From Robertkochia sediminum (lineage in GTDB: Bacteria; Bacteroidota; Bacteroidia; Flavobacteriales; Flavobacteriaceae), in the NCBI RefSeq assembly GCF_016786255.1, contig NZ_JADMKT010000078.1, positions 62,001-126,000 of the forward strand: 64,000 bases of DNA. The letters are read 5' to 3'. Below, piece by piece: positions 58,397 to 64,000 of this stretch. Position numbers and translations under genes: made by a program. The notes under the pieces were generated by a model. It made no database searches. It worked only from the letters and a program-made list of their open reading frames with translations, and was not told where the DNA came from. Numbering within the stretch: the stretch's first letter is position 1; each line of letters opens with the position of its first letter.

Positions 58397-60982
58397 ATGC
58401 ATCGCAAACCGAGAATAGAGCGTTTTAATGAAAATGTCTTATCAAAATACCAGATATACAATAGCATTTTTATGACGCTCCCCTTTGATGAAATTACCAA
58501 CACAGGGGTTTTACTGCCGCTTTTTTCTGAAACCTGTGAAAAGGGCTTCCAGGAAAACAAAGATCCTCAGGAGATCGTCAATTCTTTTTTTAAGCAATAT
58601 TTTGAAGACCCGGTAGAAGAAGAGCGTTTATCGTTGCTCTTCAGGTTCATTCAGTATATCGAAAGACAGGTCGTACTTTTTGATGCTATTGAAGATGCCG
58701 GTTTTGCCGAAGTGAACAATATGAACGGGCGGGGAACCCTCCGGAACGTGAAGGAAGAGGCAGAAGCGACCGGAAAGCTGGATGACCTTAGAAAATACCT
58801 TCAGGATTTTAAGGTACGTACCGTGCTAACGGCCCACCCCACACAGTTTTATCCGGGATCGGTATTGGGGATCATCACCGACCTCGATCAGGCAATTCGC
58901 GCCAATGACCTGAGTCTTATTAAAAAATTACTGGCCCAATTGGGTAAAACACCTTTCTTCAATAAGGAAAAGCCAACACCTTATGACGAGGCTGTGAGCC
59001 TGATATGGTACCTTGAAAACGTCTTTTATCACGCAATCGCCACCATATACAATTACCTTCAGAGTAATGTTTACGATCACGGAGAAATTCGCAATGAGGT
59101 GCTCAACCTTGGATTTTGGCCCGGCGGAGATCGAGATGGTAATCCTTTTGTTACAACAGAGATCACTCTAAAGGTAGCCGAAAGGTTGCGGAGTACCGTG
59201 CTCAAAAATTACTATCGCGATGTGCGCAGGTTACGCAGAAGGGTCACTTTCAGGGAAGTCGATAAGATCGTACTAGACCTGGAACAAGGGCTTTATGAGC
59301 ATATCTTTATGGATGCCGATAAAAATACGCTCACCGCGCAGGATACCCTGAAAACGTTAAAACAGATCAGAGCGATCCTGGTCGCGAAACACCAGTCCTT
59401 ATTTGTAGAAGAGGTCGATGACCTGATCAATAAGGTGCGTCTCTTCGGATTTCACTTTGCCAGCCTGGATATTCGCCAGGATTCGCGTGTGCACCACGAT
59501 GTGCTATCGAATATCATCAGGGAATCCCTGGAAATGGGACTCGATATATTCCCGGAAAATTATGAGGCGCTTAAAGAGGATGAAAAGATCGATGTGCTTT
59601 CTTCGGTCACCGGTAAAATAGATACATCCCGCATACAGCACGAAATGGCCAGAAACACTCTGAATTCTATCTACGCCATTAAAACCATACAAAAACGCAA
59701 TGGAGAAATGGGCTGCAACCGCTATATTATTAGTAATAACGGAAGTGCTCTGAATGTGATGGAGGCTTTTGCCATGATCCGGATCTGCGACTGGAATACA
59801 CCAACCCTCGATGTCGTTCCTCTTTTTGAGACCGTAGACGATCTCGAGGTTGCGCACACCGTTATGGAGCAGCTGTATACCAACAAGGAATACGCAGCCC
59901 ACCTCGAGCGCAGAGGGAAGAAGCAAACGATCATGCTCGGATTCTCAGACGGTACCAAGGACGGAGGCTATCTGATGGCGAACTGGAGTATCTACAAGGC
60001 CAAGGAGGCACTTACCAGGATCTCGAGGGAATACGGCATCGAAGTGCTCTTTTTTGATGGTAGAGGAGGACCACCGGCCAGGGGTGGAGGAAAAACACAT
60101 CAGTTCTATGCTTCATTGGGGCCTGAAATCGAAAATAAGGAGATCCAGTTAACCATTCAGGGGCAAACCATTAGCTCTAATTTCGGGACGCTTGAAAGCT
60201 GTCAGTATAACTTAGAGCAATTGTTGTCTTCCGGCATCATGGGAGGTATTGCACTTAGTGCGAACAACAGTCTTAACAGTGAAGACAGGGAAACCATGGA
60301 AGCGCTGGCTGCACTGAGCTATGAGGCCTATGTTGATTTTAAGAACCACCCTTGTTTTATTCCCTACCTGGAACATATGAGTACCCTTAAGTACTATGCA
60401 AAGACCAATATCGGAAGTCGCCCTTCAAAGCGCGGGAAATCTGATAAACTGGTGTTTTCAGACCTCCGTGCCATTCCTTTTGTTGGAAGCTGGAGCCAGC
60501 TCAAGCAAAATGTCCCCGGGTTTTACGGGGTAGGAATTGCAATAGCCGATTTCAAAAAGAGGGGAGCGCTGGACAAGGTAAGATCACTCTATGCCAATTC
60601 GGCCTTTTTCCGCGCCTTGATCGAAAACAGTATGATGAGTCTCACCAAATCGTTCTTCAAACTTACAGCCTATATGGCCAAAGACCCTGAGTACGGCGAT
60701 TTCTGGAACCTTATTTACCAGGAATACGAGCGCAGTAAGGAGATGATCCTGGAGATCACCGGATACAGCGAGCTTATGGAAGATTCGCGAACCATGAAGG
60801 CTTCCATAGAGGTAAGAGAGAAGATCGTGTTGCCATTGCTCACCATTCAGCAATTCGCACTCTTACAGATACAGCAGTTGAACGCTGCCGGTAAAGACGA
60901 TCCTGAAAAAAGAGAGATCCTCGAACGCATGGTAACCAGGTCATTGTATGGAAATATCAATGCGAGCAGAAATTCAGCATAA
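58397..60982 (+). CDS. ppc: Phosphoenolpyruvate carboxylase
   Basis: The 861-residue enzyme fixes bicarbonate onto PEP to give oxaloacetate. Catalytic His147 lies in LTAHPTQ, GFWPGGDRDGNPFV and FGFHFASLDIRQDS are family blocks, and the glycine loop reads FFDGRGGPPARGGGKTHQF. The C-terminus reads INASRNSA rather than the RNTG seen in many PEPCs. I start at ATG 58397, because the frame before it lies in the terminator. A strong terminator follows. Confidence 0.96.
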   Translation: MHRKPRIERFNENVLSKYQIYNSIFMTLPFDEITNTGVLLPLFSETCEKGFQENKDPQEIVNSFFKQYFEDPVEEERLSLLFRFIQYIERQVVLFDAIEDAGFAEVNNMNGRGTLRNVKEEAEATGKLDDLRKYLQDFKVRTVLTAHPTQFYPGSVLGIITDLDQAIRANDLSLIKKLLAQLGKTPFFNKEKPTPYDEAVSLIWYLENVFYHAIATIYNYLQSNVYDHGEIRNEVLNLGFWPGGDRDGNPFVTTEITLKVAERLRSTVLKNYYRDVRRLRRRVTFREVDKIVLDLEQGLYEHIFMDADKNTLTAQDTLKTLKQIRAILVAKHQSLFVEEVDDLINKVRLFGFHFASLDIRQDSRVHHDVLSNIIRESLEMGLDIFPENYEALKEDEKIDVLSSVTGKIDTSRIQHEMARNTLNSIYAIKTIQKRNGEMGCNRYIISNNGSALNVMEAFAMIRICDWNTPTLDVVPLFETVDDLEVAHTVMEQLYTNKEYAAHLERRGKKQTIMLGFSDGTKDGGYLMANWSIYKAKEALTRISREYGIEVLFFDGRGGPPARGGGKTHQFYASLGPEIENKEIQLTIQGQTISSNFGTLESCQYNLEQLLSSGIMGGIALSANNSLNSEDRETMEALAALSYEAYVDFKNHPCFIPYLEHMSTLKYYAKTNIGSRPSKRGKSDKLVFSDLRAIPFVGSWSQLKQNVPGFYGVGIAIADFKKRGALDKVRSLYANSAFFRALIENSMMSLTKSFFKLTAYMAKDPEYGDFWNLIYQEYERSKEMILEITGYSELMEDSRTMKASIEVREKIVLPLLTIQQFALLQIQQLNAAGKDDPEKREILERMVTRSLYGNINASRNSA

Positions 60983-61016
60983 AAAAAGGCCGGTATCACA
61001 CCGGCCTTTTCTTTTT
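60981..61016. terminator. Bidirectional terminator between ppc and the LOG gene
   Basis: AAAAGGCCGG (60984-60993) pairs with CCGGCCTTTT (61001-61010), with more A and T outside. It serves both convergent genes. Confidence 0.92.
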
Positions 61017-61708
61017 TAAAAGTTTGGACTGAGATTAAATTCCTTGTAGAAGTTGTCCAGCACACTGCAAACCTCTTCCGGGGTGTCTACCAGGGCGAAA
61101 AGGTTCAGGTCGTCAGGACTAATATTCCCTGCCTTTTTTAACAGGGTATCCTTGATCCAGTCTACGAGTCCGCCCCAAAATTCAGTGCCCACCAAAATGA
61201 TCGGGAACCTACCTATCTTATGGGTTTGGATCAGGGTTAGTGCTTCAAAAAGCTCGTCTAATGTTCCGAATCCGCCGGGCAAAACAACGAAGCCCTGGCT
61301 GTACTTAACGAACATCACCTTGCGAACGAAGAAATAATCAAAGTTCAGATTTTTATCTGCATCAATATAAGGGTTGTCGTGCTGCTCAAAAGGAAGGTCG
61401 ATATTAAGCCCTACAGAAGTTCCTCCTGCCAGGTGCGCTCCTTTGTTTCCGGCCTCCATGATCCCGGGGCCTCCCCCGGTAATGATCCCGTAACCCGATT
61501 CCACGATCTTTCGCGTTACGTCTTCTGCAAGTTTGTAGTAGGGGTCTTCAGGTTTTGTTCGTGCCGATCCGAAAACAGAAACACATGGGCCTATACGGCT
61601 CATTTTTTCATATCCGTTCACAAACTCGCCCATGATCTTGAAAATAGCCCAGGAGTCATTTGCTTTTATATCGTTCCAGCTTTTGTGGTGCATCATATCT
61701 TTTGTCAT
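61016..61708 (-). CDS. LOG-family protein (TIGR00730)
   Basis: The 230-residue Rossmann-fold protein has FGSARTK, GGGPGIMEAGNKGA and the PGGFGTLDELFEA motif of LOG (Lonely guy) enzymes, which remove ribose phosphate from nucleoside monophosphates. In bacteria many act as nucleotide phosphoribohydrolases of uncertain purpose. It follows the second uvrA by 11 bases on the minus strand, so both are likely in one transcript. Confidence 0.92.
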   Translation of the reverse strand: MTKDMMHHKSWNDIKANDSWAIFKIMGEFVNGYEKMSRIGPCVSVFGSARTKPEDPYYKLAEDVTRKIVESGYGIITGGGPGIMEAGNKGAHLAGGTSVGLNIDLPFEQHDNPYIDADKNLNFDYFFVRKVMFVKYSQGFVVLPGGFGTLDELFEALTLIQTHKIGRFPIILVGTEFWGGLVDWIKDTLLKKAGNISPDDLNLFALVDTPEEVCSVLDNFYKEFNLSPNF

Positions 61709-61719
61709 AACGCTTCTGT

Positions 61720-64000
61720 TTAAAGTTCTTTTTTAAGGTATTTGGCCGTATAGCTTTTCTTGTTCTTTACGATCTCTTCCGGTGATCCTGTGGCAACGAC
61801 CTTACCGCCGCCTTTACCACCTTCGTAACCGATATCGATAATGTGATCGGCCATTTTTATCACATCCATATTGTGTTCTATAATGAGTACGGTATTCCCT
61901 TTGTCGGTGAGCTTGTTCAGCACGTTCATCAAGACATTGATGTCTTCAAAATGCAGCCCTGTGGTAGGCTCATCGAGAATATAAAAGGTGTTTCCGGTAT
62001 CTTTTTTCGACAGTTCGGAGGCTAGTTTTACCCGTTGTGCTTCACCACCTGAAAGGGTGGTAGACTGCTGTCCCAAGGTAATATAACCTAATCCCACATC
62101 CTGAATGGTCTTCAGTTTTCTGTGGATCTTGGGTATGTTGGAAAAAAAATCGACGGCCTCGTTCATGGTCATATCCAATACATCGGCAATAGACTTCCCC
62201 TTATACCTGATCTCCAGGGTTTCCCGATTGAATCGTTTTCCCTGGCAGGTTTCACATTCTACGGTGACATCGGGTAAAAAGTTCATTTCGATCACTTTGA
62301 CACCACCTCCCTGGCAAGTCTCACAGCGTCCGCCTTTTACGTTAAAACTAAATCTTCCGGGTTTATAGCCTCTTATTGAGGCCTCCGGTGTTTGGGCAAA
62401 GAGCGATCTAATCTCACTAAAGACCCCGGTATAGGTGGCCGGATTCGATCTCGGTGTTCTCCCGATCGGGCTTTGATTGATGTCGATCACCTTATCCACA
62501 TGATCTATTCCCACGATCTTTTTATACGGCATAGGCTTTTTAACCGCATTAAAAAAGTGTGCGTTCAGAATAGGATAGAGCGTTTCATTTATGAGGGTCG
62601 ATTTTCCGCTTCCCGACACGCCGGTTACCGCGATCATTTTTCCTAAAGGAAAGCTCACATTCACCGATTTCAGGTTGTTTCCCGTACAGCCCTTTAGGGT
62701 GATCGTTTTTCCGTTTCCTTCGCGGCGTTTTTCAGGTACTTCGATCTGTTTGGTTCCTTTGATATAGCTCGCCGTAAGGGTAGGGTCATCGAGGATCTCG
62801 TCGGGTGCGCCTTGTGAGATGATCTCGCCTCCATGGCGCCCGGCCTTAGGGCCAATATCGATAACGTGATCGGCCCTTACGATCATATCTTTATCGTGTT
62901 CTACAACGATCACAGAATTGCCGATATCTCTTAATGATTCCAGCGAATTGATCAAACGGTCATTATCGCGTTGATGCAATCCGATACTGGGCTCGTCGAG
63001 AATGTACAATACGCCTACGAGCTGTGACCCGATCTGTGTGGCAAGCCTGATGCGCTGCGCTTCTCCTCCAGAAAGGGACTTGGAACTGCGGTGCAGAGAA
63101 AGATAATCCAACCCTACGTCCAGCAAGAACCGGATACGGGCATTGATCTCTTTGAGGATCTCTCCCGCAATGGTCATCTGTTTCTTACTCAGCACTTCCG
63201 GAAGTTCATCAAAGAACGCCTTAAGATCGGCAATATCCAGATGGGATAGTTCGGCGATATTCTTTTCGCCCACCTTAAAGTAGAGCGATTCTTTGCGAAG
63301 GCGCGAACCTTCGCATTCCGGACACTCGATCTGGTCCATATACTCTTTGGCCCAGCGTTTTATAGAGGCTGAGCCACTATCTTCATACTGGCTCTTGATA
63401 AAGCGTTCGATCCCTTCGAAATCTATTTTATAATCTCTGGTAACTCCCAACGTCTTTGACGAAACAGAAAATTTTTCATTTCCGCCTTCCAGGATCATGG
63501 TTATAGCCTCTTCAGGAACTTCAGAAAGGGGAGTGGTTAGTTCAAAACTAAACCGCTGTGCAATGGTCTCGATCTGCTTGAAGATCCACGAGCGTTTGTA
63601 ATTCCCCAGAGGGGCGATCCCCCCGTTCTTTATACTCACAGCAGGGTCCGGGATCACCTTATTCCTATTCACCTCGTGTACGACCCCCAATCCGCTACAG
63701 GTAGGGCACATCCCCTTTGGAGAGTTAAATGAGAAGGTATTCGGCTCCGGATTGGGATAAGAAATACCACTGGTGGGGCACATAAGATTTCGACTAAAAT
63801 ACCGTGTAGCTCCTGTATCGTGGTCCATGACCATGAGTACATCATCTCCGTGATACATAGCTGTATTGATGGTCTCCATGACGCGCTTGGAAGCCTCGGC
63901 AGAGTCGGCGTCTACCGCTAAACGATCAATGACGATCTCAATGTCGTGGGTCTTATAGCGGTCTACCTTCATGCCTTTCTCGAGATCCCGAACCTCGCCA
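61720..64000 (-). CDS. uvrA: UvrA, excinuclease ABC subunit A (second copy, 5-prime end cut by the window)
   Basis: The open frame runs off the right edge, so the visible part is about 759 residues of an expected ~930. The first visible codons read GEVRDLEKGMKVDRYKTHDI, an internal UvrA sequence, so ATG 63972 is not the start. Zinc pairs CPTC, CPEC and CETC with CETC, the [13 protein letters not shown] and [13 protein letters not shown] signatures, GVSGSGKST and [12 protein letters not shown] are intact. It is the more canonical of the two UvrA copies in this window by eye. Confidence 0.94.
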   Translation of the reverse strand, partial: GEVRDLEKGMKVDRYKTHDIEIVIDRLAVDADSAEASKRVMETINTAMYHGDDVLMVMDHDTGATRYFSRNLMCPTSGISYPNPEPNTFSFNSPKGMCPTCSGLGVVHEVNRNKVIPDPAVSIKNGGIAPLGNYKRSWIFKQIETIAQRFSFELTTPLSEVPEEAITMILEGGNEKFSVSSKTLGVTRDYKIDFEGIERFIKSQYEDSGSASIKRWAKEYMDQIECPECEGSRLRKESLYFKVGEKNIAELSHLDIADLKAFFDELPEVLSKKQMTIAGEILKEINARIRFLLDVGLDYLSLHRSSKSLSGGEAQRIRLATQIGSQLVGVLYILDEPSIGLHQRDNDRLINSLESLRDIGNSVIVVEHDKDMIVRADHVIDIGPKAGRHGGEIISQGAPDEILDDPTLTASYIKGTKQIEVPEKRREGNGKTITLKGCTGNNLKSVNVSFPLGKMIAVTGVSGSGKSTLINETLYPILNAHFFNAVKKPMPYKKIVGIDHVDKVIDINQSPIGRTPRSNPATYTGVFSEIRSLFAQTPEASIRGYKPGRFSFNVKGGRCETCQGGGVKVIEMNFLPDVTVECETCQGKRFNRETLEIRYKGKSIADVLDMTMNEAVDFFSNIPKIHRKLKTIQDVGLGYITLGQQSTTLSGGEAQRVKLASELSKKDTGNTFYILDEPTTGLHFEDINVLMNVLNKLTDKGNTVLIIEHNMDVIKMADHIIDIGYEGGKGGGKVVATGSPEEIVKNKKSYTAKYLKKEL

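Overview
The window is a stretch of ordinary chromosome from a member of the Bacteroidota, almost certainly a flavobacterium (class Flavobacteriia). The evidence is the set of lineage-typical families (BatA, DUF4834, TIGR02757, a PhnP-like MBL protein, SerA/SerC beside a LuxC-type reductase and a dicluster ferredoxin), repeated TAnnTTTG -7 promoter boxes, AT-rich leaders without clear Shine-Dalgarno sites, and several starts that can only be TTG. I saw no tRNA, rRNA, CRISPR array, phage or insertion sequence. The genus cannot be named from this sequence alone.

Layout. 1-4.1 kb: end of an unidentified gene, threonine aldolase, a DUF1508 protein, YbaB/EbfC and oligopeptidase B. 4.2-10.5 kb: a cystathionine-beta-synthase-like PLP enzyme, a short-chain dehydrogenase, an alpha-oxoamine synthase and, convergently, a GNAT protein with an outer-membrane protein. 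This matches a route to sulfonolipids (capnine and N-acyl-capnine) or related sphingolipids. 10.6-16.2 kb: DUF4834, a YfhO membrane protein, a glycosyltransferase and a polysaccharide flippase. 16.2-20.7 kb: a secreted, very basic repeat protein, an intergenic region with two sigma-54-type promoters and a terminator, and a first UvrA. 20.8-25.3 kb: ECF sigma factor with a 47-residue companion, a cysteine-free endonuclease III, Bcp peroxiredoxin, a conserved protein of unknown role and an MBL hydrolase. 25.4-37.8 kb: short-chain fatty acid transporter, YitT, then a minus-strand operon (BatA, degenerate dihydroorotase, DUF4870, esterase, lactonase lipoprotein), patatin and S10 carboxypeptidase, and a LolD-type ATPase with TIGR02757. 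38-48 kb: MsrA-FolE, small membrane proteins and lipoproteins, SerA-SerC, a membrane-bound AraC-TPR regulator, LuxC-type reductase and ferredoxin. 48-64 kb: YchF, topoisomerase IV ParE-ParC, TerC, an XRE regulator facing an M14 peptidase, an Lrp/AsnC regulator, PEP carboxylase, a LOG protein and a second UvrA cut by the window edge.

How genes may work together. SerA and SerC make O-phospho-L-serine, the substrate reported for the bacterial cysteate synthase CapA, so they could feed the 4.2-9.5 kb lipid locus although they lie about 32 kb away. The YfhO-glycosyltransferase-flippase genes are tightly packed and look like one cell-surface glycan unit. The XRE and Lrp regulators have palindromes lying on their own promoters, which suggests autoregulation.

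Most notable for follow-up: the compact sulfonolipid-type locus, the sigma-54 promoter pair with a possible small RNA, a dihydroorotase homologue that has lost its metal ligands, the Fe-S-free endonuclease III, the 47-residue protein after the sigma factor, and two intergenic regions built of 7-bp and 8-bp periodic repeats. All family assignments come from reading the translations; no database search was possible.
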